NCBI RefSeq assembly: GCF_045679555.1
Contig: NC_092091.1
Coordinates: forward strand, 83,197,953 to 83,261,952
Source of the DNA: Salvelinus alpinus
Taxonomy: Eukaryota > Chordata > Actinopteri > Salmoniformes > Salmonidae
DNA: 64,000 bases
Reading direction: 5' to 3'
In this document: in pieces, positions 11,805 to 24,613 of the stretch
How the letters are laid out: every line of letters begins with the position of its first letter
How positions within the stretch are numbered: position 1 is the stretch's first letter
The notes under the pieces: generated by a model
Database searches by the model: none
What the model was told of the DNA's origin: nothing
What the model saw: the letters and a program-made list of their open reading frames with translations, nothing else
Made by a program: the position numbers and the translations under genes

Positions 11805-13421
11805 CAGTGGGGAGAACAAGTATTTGATACACTGCCGATTTTGCAGGTTTTCCTACTTACAAAGCATGTAGAGGTCTGTAATTTTTATCATAGGTACACT
11901 TCAACTGTGAGAGACGGAATCTAAAACAAAAATCCCGAAAATCACATTGTATGATTTTTAAGTAATTAATTAGCATTTTATTGCAAGACATAAGTATTTG
12001 ATACATCAGAAAAGCAGAACTTAATATTTGGTACTGAATCCTTTGTTTGCAATTACAGAGATCATACGTTTCCTGTAGTTCTTGACCAGGTTTGCACACA
12101 CTGCAGCAGGGATTTTGGCCCACTCCTCCATACAGACCTTCTCCAGATCCTTCAGGTTTCGGGGCTGTCGCTGGGCAATACGGACTTTCAGCTCCCTCCA
12201 AAGATTTTCTATTGGGTTCAGGTCTGGAGACTGGCTAGGCCACTCCAGGACCTTGAGATACTTCTTACGGAGCCACTCCTTAGTTGCCTTGGCTGTGTGC
12301 TTCGTGTCGTTGTCATGCTGGAAGACCCAGCCACGACCCATCATCAATGCTCTTACTGAGGGAAGGAGGTTGTTGGCTAAGATCTCGCAATACATGGCCC
12401 CATCCATCCTCCCCTCAATACGGTGCAGTCGTCCTGTCCCCTTTGCAGAAGAGCATCCCCAAAGAATGATGTTTCCACCTCCATGCTTCACGGTTGGGAT
12501 GGTGTTCTTGGGGTTGTACTCATCCTTCTTCTTCCTCCAAACACGGCGAGTGGAGTTTAGACCAAAAAGCTCTATTTTTGAATCATCAGACCACATGACC
12601 TTCTCCCATTCCTCCTCTGGATCATCCAGATGGTCATTGGCAAACTTCAGACGGGCCTGGACATGCGCCTGCTTGAGCAGGGGGACCTTGTGTGCGCTGC
12701 AGGATTTTAATCCATGACGGCGTAGTGTGTTACTAATGGTTTTCTTTGAGACTGTGGTCCCAGCTCTCTTCAGGTCATTGACCAGGTCCTGCCGTGTAGT
12801 TCTGGGCTGATCCCTCACCTTCCTCATGATCATTGATGCCCCACGAGGTGAGATCTTGCATGGAGCCCCAGACCGAGGGTGATTGACCATCATCTTGAAC
12901 TTCTTCTATTTTCTTCTATTTTCTAATAATTGCGCCAACAGTTGTTGCCTTCTCACCAAGCTGCTTGCCTATTGTCCTGTAGCCCATCCCAGCCTTGTGC
13001 AGGTCTACAATTTTATCCTTGATGTCCTTACACAGCTCTCTGGTCTTGGCCATTGTGGAGAGGTTGGAGTCTGTTTGATTGAGTGTGTGGACAGGTGTCT
13101 TTTATACAGGTAACGAGTTCAAACAGGTGCAGTTAATACAGGTAATGAGTGGAGAACAGGAGGGCTTCTTAAAGAAAAACTAACAGGTCTGTGAGAGCCG
13201 GAATTCTTACTGGTTGGTAGGTGATCAAATACTTATGTCATGCAATAAAATGCAAATGAATTACTTAAAAATCATACAATGTGATTTTCTGGATTTTTGT
13301 TTTAGATTCCGTCTCTCACAGTTGAAGTGTACCTATGATAAAAATTACAGACCTCTACATGCTTTGTAAGTAGGAAAACCTGCAAAATCGGCAGTGTATC
13401 AAATACTTGTTCTCCCCACTG
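11805..13421 (-). mobile_element. Tc1-like element in 27-bp satellite
   Basis: Ends CAGTGGGGAGAACAAGTATT and AATACTTGTTCTCCCCACTG form inverted terminal repeats. TA at 11803-11804 and 13422-13423 is the target duplication. At 1617 bp it is a full-length element with a transposase gene on the minus strand. Both ends also show the longer subterminal inverted repeat around TGTGAGAGACGGAATC. Deleting it restores an intact satellite junction (AGGTTATATAACAGTG). Confidence 0.95.
12021..13053 (-). pseudogene. Tc1-like transposase, N-terminal stop and frameshift
   Basis: The start at 13053 gives [14 protein letters not shown] and a helix-turn-helix ([17 protein letters not shown]). A TGG-to-TAG change and a duplication of about 10 bp (near 12905-12925) break the frame after AIIRK. 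From 12893 a 290-codon frame runs to the stop at 12021. It holds the catalytic core: [11 protein letters not shown] (first Asp, residue 103 of this frame), QHDNDTKHT (second Asp, 194) and [11 protein letters not shown] (Glu, 229). This is DD34E spacing, and the GGGNIILWG glycine box is intact. The catalytic part looks well preserved, but the DNA-binding N-terminus is cut off. Confidence 0.9.
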
Positions 13422-16400
13422 TATAACAGTGTTACCATCTATAGGTTATACAACTCAGTGTTACCATCTATAGGTTATATAACAGTGTTACCATCTACAG
13501 GTTATATAACAGTGTTACCATCTACAGGTTATATAACAGTGTTACCATCTACAGGTTATATAACAGTGTTACCATCTATAGGTTATATAACTCAGTGTTA
13601 CCATCTACAGGTTATATAACTCAGTGTTACCATCTATAGGTTATATAACTTAGTGTTACCATCTACAGGTTATATAACAGTGTTACCATCTACAGGTTAT
13701 ATAACAGTGTTACCATCTACAGGTTATATAACAGTGTTACCATCTATAGGTTATATAACAGTGTTACCATCTATAGGTTATATAACTCAGTGTTACCATC
13801 TACAGGTTATATAACTCAGTGTTACCATCTACAGGTTATATAACAGTGTTACCATCTATAGGTTATATAACAGTGTTACCATCTATAGGTTATATAACAG
13901 TGTTACCATCTATAGGTTATATAACAGTGTTACCATCTATAGGTTATATAACTCAGTGTTACCATCTATAGGTTATATAACGCAGTGTTACCATCTACAG
14001 GTTATATAACAGTGTTACCATCTACAGGTTATATAACAGTGTTACCATCTACAGGTTATATAACAGTGTTACAATCTACAGATTATATAACAGTGTTACC
14101 ATCTACAGGTTATATAACAGTGTTACCATCTATAGGTTATATAACTCAGTGTTACCATCTACAGGTTATATAACAGTGTTACCATCTATAGGTTATATAA
14201 CTCAGTGTTACCATCTATAGGTTATATAACAGTGTTACCATCTACAGGTTATATAACAGTGTTACCATCTATAGGTTATATAACTCAGTGTTACCATCTA
14301 TAGGTTATATAACAGTGTTACCATCTACAGGTTATATAACAGTGTTACCATCTACAGGTTATATAACAGTGTTACCATCTACAGGTTATATAACAGTGTT
14401 ACCATCTATAGGTTATATAACAGTGTTACCATCTATAGGTTATATAACAGTGTTACCATCTACAGGTTATATAAGTGTTACCATCTATAGGTTATATAAC
14501 AGTGTTACCATCTACAGGTTATATAACTCAGTGTTACCATCTATAGGTTATATAACAGTGTTACCATCTATAGGTTATATAACTCAGTATTACTATCTAC
14601 AGGTTATATAACAGTGTTACCATCTATAGGTTATATAACAGTGTTACCATCTATAGGTTATATAACAGTGTTACCATCTATAGGTTATATAACAGTGTTA
14701 CCATCTATAGGTTATATAACAGTGTTACCATCTACAGGTTATATAACAGTGTTACCATCTATAGGTTATATAACTCAGTGTTACCATCTATAGGTTATAT
14801 AACAGTGTTACCATCTATAGGTTATATAACAGTGTTACCATCTACAGGTTATATAACAGTGTTACCATCTACAGGTTATATAACAGTGTTACCATGTATA
14901 GGTTATATAACTCAGTGTTACCATCTATAGGTTATATAACAGTGTTACCATGTATAGGTTATATAACTCAGTGTTACTATCTACAGGTGTTACCATCTAC
15001 AGGTTATATAACTCAGTGTTACCATCTACAGGTTATATAACAGTGTTACCATCTATAGGTTATATAACAGTGTTACCATCTATAGGTTATATAACAGTGT
15101 TACCATCTATAGGTTATATAACTCAGTGTTACCATCTATAGGTTATATAACTCAGTGTTACCATCTACAGGTTATATAACAGTGTTACCATCTACAGGTT
15201 ATATAACAGTGTTACCATCTACAGGTTATATAACAGTGTTACCATCTACAGATTATATAACAGTGTTACCATCTACAGGTTATATAACAGTGTTACCATC
15301 TACAGGTTATATAACAGTTTTACCATCTACAGGTTATATAACAGTGTTGCCATCTATAGGTTATATAACAGTGTTACCATCTACAGGTTATATAACTCAG
15401 TGTTACCATCTATAGGTTAAATAACAGTGTTACCATCTATAGGTTATATAACTCAGTGTTACCATCTATAGGTTATATAACAGTGTTACCATCTACAGGT
15501 TATATAACTCAGTGTTACCATCTATAGGTTATATAACAGTGTTACAGTGTACAGGTTATATAACTCAGTGTTACCATCTATAGGTTATACAACAGTGTTA
15601 CCATCTACAGGTTATATAACAGTGTTACCATCTATAGGTTATATAACAGTGTTACCATCTACAGGTTATATAACAGTGTTACCATCTATAGGTTATATAA
15701 CAGTTTTACCATCTACAGGTTATATAACAGTGTTACCATCTACAGGTTATATAACAGTGTTACCATCTATAGGTTATATAACAGTGTTACCATCTACAGG
15801 TTATATAACAGTGTTACCATCTATAGGTTATATAACTCAGTGTTACCATCTATAGGTTATATAACAGTGTTACCATGTACAGGTTATATAACTCAGTGTT
15901 ACCATCTATAGGTTATATAACAGTGTTACCATCTATAGGTTATATAACAGTGTTACCATCTACAGGTTATATAACAGTGTTACCATCTACAGGTTATATA
16001 ACTCAGTGTTACCATCTATAGGTTATATAACAGTGTTACCATCTATAGGTTATATAACAGTGTTACCATCTACAGGTTATATAAGTGTTACCATCTATAG
16101 GTTATATAACAGTGTTACCATCTATAGGTTATATAACAGTGTTACCATCTACAGGTTATATAACAGTGTTACCATCTACAGGTTATATAACAGTGTTACC
16201 ATCTACAGGTTATATAAGTGTTACCATCTATAGGTTATATAACAGCGTTACCATCTATAGGTTATATAACAGTGTTACCATCTATAGGTTATATAACAGT
16301 GTTGCCATCTATAGGTTATATAACAGTGTTACCATCTACAGGTTATATAACTCAGTGTTACCATCTATAGGTTATATAACAGTGTTACCATGTACAGGTT

Positions 16401-19077
16401 ATATAACTCAGTGTTACCATCTATAGGTTATATAACAGTGTTACCATCTATAGGTTATATAACAGTGTTACCATCTACAGGTTATATAAGTGTTACCATC
16501 TATAGGTTATATAACAGTGTTACCATCTATAGGTTATATAACAGTGTTACCATCTACAGGTTATATAAGTGTTACCATCTATAGGTTATATAACAGTGTT
16601 ACCATGTACAGGTTATATAACTCAGTGTTACCATCTATAGGTTATATAACAGTGTTACCATCTATAGGTTATATAACAGTGTTACCATCTACAGGTTATA
16701 TAAGTGTTACCATCTGTAGGTTATATAACAGTGTTACCATCTATAGGTTATATAACAGTGTTACCATCTACAGGTTATATAAGTGTTACCATCTATAGGT
16801 TATATAACAGTGTTACCATCTATAGGTTATATAACAGTGTTACCATCTACAGGTTATATAACAGTGTTACCATCTATAGGTTATATAACAGTGTTACCAT
16901 CTACAGGTTATATAACAGTGTTACCATCTATAGGTTATATAACAGTGTTACCATCTATAGGTTATATAACAGTGTTACCATCTATAGGTTATATAACAGT
17001 GTTACCATCTACAGGTTATATAACAGTGTTACCATCTATAGGTTATATAACAGTGTTACCATCTACAGGTTATATAACAGTGTTACCATCTATAGGTTAT
17101 ATAACTCAGTGTTACCATCTACAGGTTATATAACTCAGTGTTACCATCTATAGGTTATATAACTCAGTGTTACCATCTATAGGTTATATAACAGTGTTAC
17201 CATCTATAGGTTATACAACTCAGTGTTACCATCTATAGGTTATATAACAGTGTTACCATCTACAGGTTATATAACAGTGTTACCATCTACAGGTTATATA
17301 ACAGTGTTACCATCTACAGGTTATATAACAGTGTTACCATCTATAGGTTATATAACTCAGTGTTACCATCTACAGGTTATATAACTCAGTGTTACCATCT
17401 ATAGGTTATATAACTCAGTGTTACCATCTACAGGTTATATAACAGTGTTACCATCTACAGGTTATATAACAGTGTTACCATCTATAGGTTATATAACAGT
17501 GTTACCATCTATAGGTTATATAACTCAGTGTTACCATCTATAGGTTATATAACTCAGTGTTACCATCTACAGGTTATATAACTCAGTGTTACCATCTATA
17601 GGTTATATAACAGTGTTACCATCTATAGGTTATATAACAGTGTTACCATCTATAGGTTATATAACAGTGTTACCATCTATAGGTTATATAACTCAGTGTT
17701 ACCATCTATAGGTTATATAACTCAGTGTTACCATCTATAGGTTATATAACTCAGTGTTACCATCTACAGGTTATATAACAGTGTTACCATCTACAGGTTA
17801 TATAACAGTGTTACCATCTACAGGTTATATAACAGTGTTACCATCTACAGATTATATAACAGTGTTACCATCTATAGGTTATATAACAGTGTTACCATCT
17901 ACAGGTTATATAACAGTGTTACCATCTACAGGTTATATAACAGTGTTGCCATCTATAGGTTATATAACAGTGTTACCATCTACAGGTTATATAACTCAGT
18001 GTTACCATCTATAGGTTATATAACAGTGTTACCATCTATAGGTTATATAACTCAGTGTTACCATCTACAGGTTATATAACTCAGTGTTACCATCTACAGG
18101 TTATATAACTCAGTGTTACCATCTATAGGTTATATAACAGTGTTACCATGTACAGGTTATATAACTCAGTGTTACCATCTATAGGTTATACAACAGTGTT
18201 ACCATCTACAGGTTATATAACAGTGTTACCATCTATAGGTTATATAACTCAGTGTTACCATCTATAGGTTATATAACAGTGTTACCATCTACAGGTTATA
18301 TAACAGTGTTACCATCTATAGGTTATATAACAGTTTTACCATCTACAGGTTATATAACAGTGTTACCATCTACAGGTTATATAACAGTGTTACCATCTAT
18401 AGGTTATATAACAGTGTTACCATCTACAGGTTATATAACAGTGTTACCATCTATAGGTTATATAACTCAGTGTTACCATCTATAGGTTATATAACAGTGT
18501 TACCATGTACAGGTTATATAACTCAGTGTTACCATCTATAGGTTATACAACAGTGTTACCATCTACAGGTTATATAACAGTGTTACCATCTATAGGTTAT
18601 ATAACTCAGTGTTACCATCTATAGGTTATATAACAGTGTTACCATCTACAGGTTATATAACAGTGTTACCATCTATAGGTTATATAACAGTGTTACCATC
18701 TACAGGTTATATAACAGTGTTACCATCTATAGGTTATATAACAGTGTTACCATCTATAGGTTATATAACAGTGTTACCATCTATAGGTTATACAACAGTG
18801 TTACCATCTACAGGTTATATAACAGTGTTACCATCTATAGGTTATATAACTCAGTGTTACCATCTATAGGTTATATAACAGTGTTACCATCTACAGGTTA
18901 TATAACAGTGTTACCATCTACAGGTTATATAACAGTGTTACCATCTATAGGTTATATAACAGTGTTACCATCTATAGGTTATATAACAGTGTTACCATCT
19001 ACAGGTTATATAACAGTGTTACCATCTACAGGTTATATAACAGTGTTACCATCTATAGGTTATATAACAGTGTTACC
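13422..19077. repeat. 27-bp satellite array, right block
   Basis: Continues the 27-bp array after the Tc1 insertion. It has higher-order structure: the variant order at 16390-16798 matches 11168-11576 (shift 5222), and 14288-14611 resembles 9715-10011 with the rare TTACTATCTAC variant kept. It stops abruptly at TTACCAAACAGTAG. Confidence 0.97.
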
Positions 19078-20278
19078 AAACAGTAGTCAATATAGGATCT
19101 TCATCTAGAATCTGGTCCCTTCCTGAGTTCCTCCTTGCTTGCCTGTCACCCTAGACGTGACAGGATGTTCCTGACAGGAAGTTCCTTCTTGCTTGCCTGT
19201 CACCCTAGACGTGTTATCAATGAAATTAACTCCTGGACTCCAACTGATTTGAGATATCGGTCATTATTTTGCAGTTGTAAAAAGACCTATAACGATAGAG
19301 ATTGTTTATAAAAACACAGATATAGAGCAGATCTAGGATCAGATTTAACTAACCCCAAATGAACCATTATGAGTCAAGTCGATGGTAATGAGATGACATG
19401 GGACCTGATCCTAGATAAGCAGACTCTTTATTTACTCCCTGACCTGAGACCAGTGCTAAAAAGGCAACCAGGAGGCACCTTCCACTTGTTCTGGTTCAGT
19501 CAGTTCAGGAAGTCTGTGAAAGGAGAGAGAGAAGGACCTCTCTGTCAGCTAACCGATGAATGTTGCACCATACTGTCGCCACACACACACAGCTGTTGGT
19601 GACATGTGTGTTGCAAGTATCGTCTGCTGCACTGAGCAGAAGAGAAGGGTCATGTGACGGCCTCAAGTCACACACACCCTTCTCAACCGCCCACACTCCT
19701 GCACCAGACTCCTGCATGACCAGCACACCACTCCTCCTGTGTAGTCCCTCTACCACAGTAACCATGGAAAGGGGGAGTGTTTCCAGGGAGTAAATCGGGT
19801 TGTGAAGTGTAACCTTTTCACAGTTGGTATCCTGGGGCGGCGATCGTCTCCTTCTCATCCAGAGATCAAGAAACATACTGAATGTGTTCTCGTCTTGCTC
19901 TGCTGTAGGACATCGTTTACTTGTAAAACTAACTTCAAAAATGAACACTGAAAAGTATTACAGACCTGCATTAGATGGCTGTGAAAAATCAGACAAACTG
20001 CCACGGGATGAACAATATAAAACACAATTCCGTTCAAAGAAAAGAGTAGTACTATTGATTACAACTTTGAAGAACACTGATTATTTTATTGAATATTGAA
20101 AACATTTACACACATCATGAATGAAAATGTACAGTCCTGTCTTTCCTGCTATACAATGACCATAAGGCAAAGATGTACAGATGGAGACACATAAAAGACG
20201 ACCCACTGCACAGTCATCAGAAAGTTAATCCTCTGGAAGTACTGCATAATGTATCTCCAAGAGCCTACACTGTTTTTT
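19078..20278. other. no gene recognised
   Basis: Unique-looking sequence. A short direct repeat, CTTGCTTGCCTGTCACCCTA, occurs twice at about 19133-19213. A 147-codon minus-strand ORF (19948-19505) shows no motif I recognise and is probably chance. Confidence 0.5.
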
Positions 20279-21110
20279 GGGTCATTCCACGAAATGAGGG
20301 CCTTTTGCATCCCTTTGATATTTCAGGTAAAAATTGAGCACCAATATTGAATTTGAAAAGCCTGTTATATTACATTTAGTGCCATTTAATATAGACCACA
20401 TGGAGAATTCAATAAATCTGATTTAATAGGAATATACTTCAGCATTTTGAGATGTCCCTCCGTGCACCCTCTCCGACTTCTACGAAGATTAACCCCTTAA
20501 TCCCAACTTTTCTCCATCATTGTTAAGCCCTATTTATTTTATTGTGATTAGTGATTCAGTCCCTCATTTTAAGGTCAACCCTGTTAAGTGAATTGAACTC
20601 TCATTTTAATATGGTGAAAAATATAAATATTTCTTCCAAAAGAAACACTGAACATCTTGTAGTCAAATCATAGTGTCAAAACAGGCGAGCTGCTTCTATT
20701 CTTTTTGGCCATTTTCTGGTGTTTTGTGGAGTAAAACCGAGCGGGTCGAGCGTAACAAATCAACCCTGTTACCTATAGATAGACAGGCTAAAAATGTTTT
20801 ATCAATTAAAAATGTTTTGGGAAGCTTGCCTCCTCCCTCTGTTGCACATACAGTAACGAGTTTCCATTCCCCCTGTCACAAGGGGATTCATGGCTGATTT
20901 AAGATGAAATCGTCAACCCTGTTCGGTCAACCCTGTTGCGGTCAACCCTGTTACATTATTTGGCACTTACTATAGTAATTTTCGTCTTTAACGTGTTGCG
21001 ATGGGGAAACATAAGTTGAACATGTACTCTTTATGACAGAATGTTAAAATTAGGTGAAATCAAATGTTTTCAAAAGGCATCGAATTAGTAGAACCACCCT
21101 TTAGTTAATG
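20279..21110. repeat. possible dispersed repeat, GTCAACCCTGTT-rich
   Basis: AT-rich, with GTCAACCCTGTTA or close variants recurring near 20573, 20760, 20910 and 20927-20951, and GGGTCATTCCACGAAATGAG at the left. The texture resembles an old dispersed fish repeat, but no termini, target duplication or protein motif were found, so the class is unknown. Confidence 0.35.
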
Positions 21111-21185
21111 CTTTATCCTGGGTCCCAGTCTTACATTATGGCTCGATTATAACGGCAACGGAGTTGGCAAGAGCACAAACAGATC

Positions 21186-21390
21186 TGGGATCAGGCTATA
21201 GAAGGAGACAACAGATCTGAGAGCAGGCTATAGAAGGAGACAACAGATCTGAGAGCAGGCTATAGAAGGAGACAACAGATCTGAGAGCAGGCTATAGAAG
21301 GAGACAACAGATCTGAGAGCAGGCTATAGAAGGAGACAACAGATCTGAGAGCAGGCTATAGAAGGAGACAACAGATCTGAGAGCAGGCAA
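21186..21390. repeat. 32-bp minisatellite
   Basis: About six copies of a 32-bp unit containing GGAGACAACAGATCTGAGAG and AGCAGGCTATAGA. Confidence 0.93.
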
Positions 21391-21395
21391 TAGAT

Positions 21396-21552
21396 CAGTG
21401 GAGGCTGCTGAGGGGAGGACGGCTCATAACAATGGCTGGAATGGAGTAAATGGAACGGCATCAAACACCTGGAAACCATGGAAACCACGTATTTGATACC
21501 AATCCATTCCAGCCATTATTATGAGCCGTCCTCCCCTCAGCAGCCTCCACTG
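21396..21552. mobile_element. MITE-like palindromic element
   Basis: 157 bp with inverted ends CAGTGGAGGCTGCTGAGGGG / CCCCTCAGCAGCCTCCACTG extending for more than 30 bp and a short middle. The flanks are AT-rich with only a weak possible AT duplication. This is a common type of non-autonomous DNA element in salmonids; the superfamily is not determined here. Confidence 0.8.
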
Positions 21553-21615
21553 ATATAGATGCTTGATCAGAGAGGACTTCCCCCTCTCTCTCTCTCTCCC
21601 TCCCCTCTCTCCCTC

Positions 21616-21836
21616 CCTCTCAACAGGTGCATGTCCAGAAGTCTTTCTCTGAGTTCCTGGTGGGCACCCTAAATTCCCCTGTTCCCACCCCCCCTCCTTC
21701 CATCCCATATTCCATCCCTCTTCTCACCCTGCCTCTCTCAACAGGTGCATGTCCAGAAGTCTTTCTCTGAGTTCTTGGTGGGCACCCTAAATTCCCCTCC
21801 TTCCATCCCATGTCCCATCCCTCTGCTCACCCTGCC
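21616..21836 (-). repeat. Tandem duplicates of the rab33 3' coding tail
   Basis: Two extra copies (stops at 21738-21740 and 21620-21622) of the end of the Rab33-type last exon plus about 80 bp of flank, spaced 103 and 118 bp. Each copy still encodes [12 protein letters not shown] and a stop on the minus strand, including the CxC prenylation motif. No clear splice acceptor joins them to the gene. Confidence 0.8.
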
Positions 21837-21840
21837 TCTC

Positions 21841-22210
21841 TCAACAGGTGCATGTCCAGAAGTCTTTATGAGGGTTCTTCTTGGCTGGCAGTCTGAATGA
21901 AGCTGTCCCTGTATAGGACCCACAATAGGAGCCAGACACTCCTGTGTTGTTGAGAAGCGGGGGAGGGGGTCTGGTCTGTCTCTTCAGCCTGGAGGCCAGG
22001 GCCATGAACACGTCCTCCACGCGGTCCTGATGCCCCCCTCCTGGTTCTCCTTCTCCAGGGGGGCTTTTAGCAGACGTTTCAAACAGAATCATCCCGTGGG
22101 CCGCTGCAAACTTCTGGGCCTGATCCCGTGTCACCTGACCTTCGACATTGATGGAGCTGGGGTCACAGCTACAGGTGTCACGGAGGTCGCTCTTGTTACC
22201 CACGAGGAAC
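21841..22210 (-). CDS. rab33b: rab33-type exon 3
   Basis: Acceptor CCTCTGCAG; completes an Arg codon, then [10 protein letters not shown], the ETSAK motif, a low-complexity Pro/Gly stretch and DFWTCTC stop. Confidence 0.88.
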
Positions 22211-24581
22211 CTGCAGAGGGGGAGACATACGGAGAGTTTAAAACGTTACAGGTTACAACCCGAAAAGGCAATGTTGACCACTACAGAGTATTCAAAACAA
22301 TGTGTTTACTGTGTGTTGTTATTGTGTGTTGTTTGAGGTGTGTGTAACACAGCTGCCCAATGCGGACACAATGCAGCTTTTCTGAATCTGATCCTGGCGA
22401 TAGAGCTAGTTCCTCTGGGCCTCCACGTGGAACTGATCAAGTGTAAAGGGGGCAGATTTAACAAAAAAGGACAAATGGAATTGGCTTCTAATATGACTGA
22501 CTAACCTGGTTATCTCCTGTCCCAGTGAGTACCGTCTACACTCCTCTATCCAGGCTGGCAGGCCTCTGAAGCTGTCTGGTCTGGTGACGTCATAAATGAA
22601 GAGAACAGCATGAACGTTCCGATAGTACTGCTGGACCATAGACTTCCTGAAACGCTCCTGACCCGCCGTGTCCCATAGCTGGAGCTGGAGGGAGAGAGAT
22701 GGTTGGGGAGGTGAAACTATTCTACATGTGAGAGAAGGGGTTTTAGAGATGGAGAAAGAGGAGGAAGCAGACAGAGAGAGGGAGGGGCCTTTTCTCAATG
22801 AAATTTGCTCACCTCCTGCGTCCTCTCTCCTCCATCCTCTCTGTCCTCCTTTAAAAAAGGTCAAAGTTAAACCAGGAGAGGCGGCGAGGAGAGGGAAAGT
22901 GGACGACAATGAGCTTGTATGAAATGAGACTTCTCTAATCGTGCGTCATTTGGCTAATGAGGTTTAGAGGGTGGAATCCCAAAATAAATGTATAAAGTGA
23001 TAAAAACTCATTTAGATAGTTGGACAAGATATTTTAAAGATAAAAGGATAAGTAGAATGAATGTTTGCATCCATTTCTCCTTCGAGAAAAACAAGGGCGA
23101 TTTAAAGGGGGAGTGGAAGATTTCAAAACACTTGAGAGGGCGAGGGGAGAGAGAGGGCGAGGGGAGAGAGAGGGCGGGGGGGAGGAGAGAGGGCGGGGGG
23201 GAGGAGAGAGGGCGGTGGGAGAGAGAGAGAGGGCGGCTATATAAACTCTCTCACACACACAGTTAGTCAGCAGATGATGTTATTCTATTTCCCATCAACA
23301 TATCGACTCACCAGATAGAAGACCAACGTCAATATAACCATTTCTCCTCCACTTAGCTCATGATAACTGCATCCAATCAGAAGGTCAACCCTGTCTCATA
23401 GTAACCTCCGGTCTCTAAAGGGCTCTACCTATGATGTACACGGAGTGTAGTTTGCATCGAGTTCTACATACTTTTGTCCCGCTGCGTTTTTGGAACGGAC
23501 CGTATACAATGCTCTGTCACCCCTCTGTCACCCCTCTGTCACCCCTCTGTCACCCCTCTGTCACTCCTCTGTCACCCCTCTGTCACCCCTCTGTCACTCC
23601 GTTTCCGTAGAATGTCTAGAGCCCTTCTGGCAGTGGAATGTTTGGCTGTGATAAAATACATGGAGGACTTTTGGCCCCTAAACGAGATATGTGTTTTGAA
23701 ACAGTCTGAGGTAGGTCAGAGAGAGGGAGAGAGGCCCCTAAACGAGATATGTGTTTTGAAGCAGTCTGAGGTAGGTCAGAGAGAGAGAAAACCAGAATAC
23801 ACAAAGGCCAAAAGGCAGAAATACATTATGTAAAATACTTGCGGGTGAGTAATGCTTGATTTAATTTGTCCTGGCACAATGGAACCAATTGGATTGTCCC
23901 AAAAGTGATAACACTAAACCACGCAGGCAACATAAGGCATCTCAAGTATTTGTAATATTTTAAATAAGTATTCTGCCCATGTCTGGCCTCCTATCTCTTC
24001 CTTTAACCCAGATACAAAACAATGTCTTGTTAATCACCATGACATGCTTCCTCTATCATGTGGTCTGCTCTGATAAAGAGAACATGGGTTGGCCAACATC
24101 CTCTTTCATGTCTGTGTTTCCGTACACACACAGAAGGCACATTATTTAGCCCAGCACTGATGTTACAATACTTTTCACAACATTAAATAAACCTACTAAT
24201 GTTGTGTGCCGAGGTGAAAGGTTTATATTTAACCCTTTATTTAACGACGCAAGTCAGTTAAGAACATTAAGAACAAATTCTTATTTACAATGACGGCCTA
24301 CCCCGGCCAAACCCGGACGACGCTGGGCCAATTGTGCGCCGCCCTACGGGACTCCCAATCACGGCCGGTTGTGATACAGCCTTTGTCATATGTGTCATGA
24401 CCATATAAAAGTATTGCAAATGTGGTTTGTTCTGCTGTATGTATGTATATATGTATGTATGTATGTATGTAGGTATATATATGCATGTATGTATGTATGT
24501 ATGTATATATGCATGTATGTAGGTATATATATGCATGTAGGTATATGTATGTATGTATGTAGGTATATATATGCATGTAGG

Positions 24582-24613
<32 letters not shown>

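Noticed and set aside
12082-12717. 211-codon plus-strand frame
   Set aside because: Antisense shadow of the Tc1 transposase.
9412-19108. Dozens of GYITVLPS-type ORFs
   Set aside because: Frames of the 27-bp satellite, 9 residues per unit.
19505-19948. 147-codon minus-strand frame
   Set aside because: No motif, no splice or promoter support.
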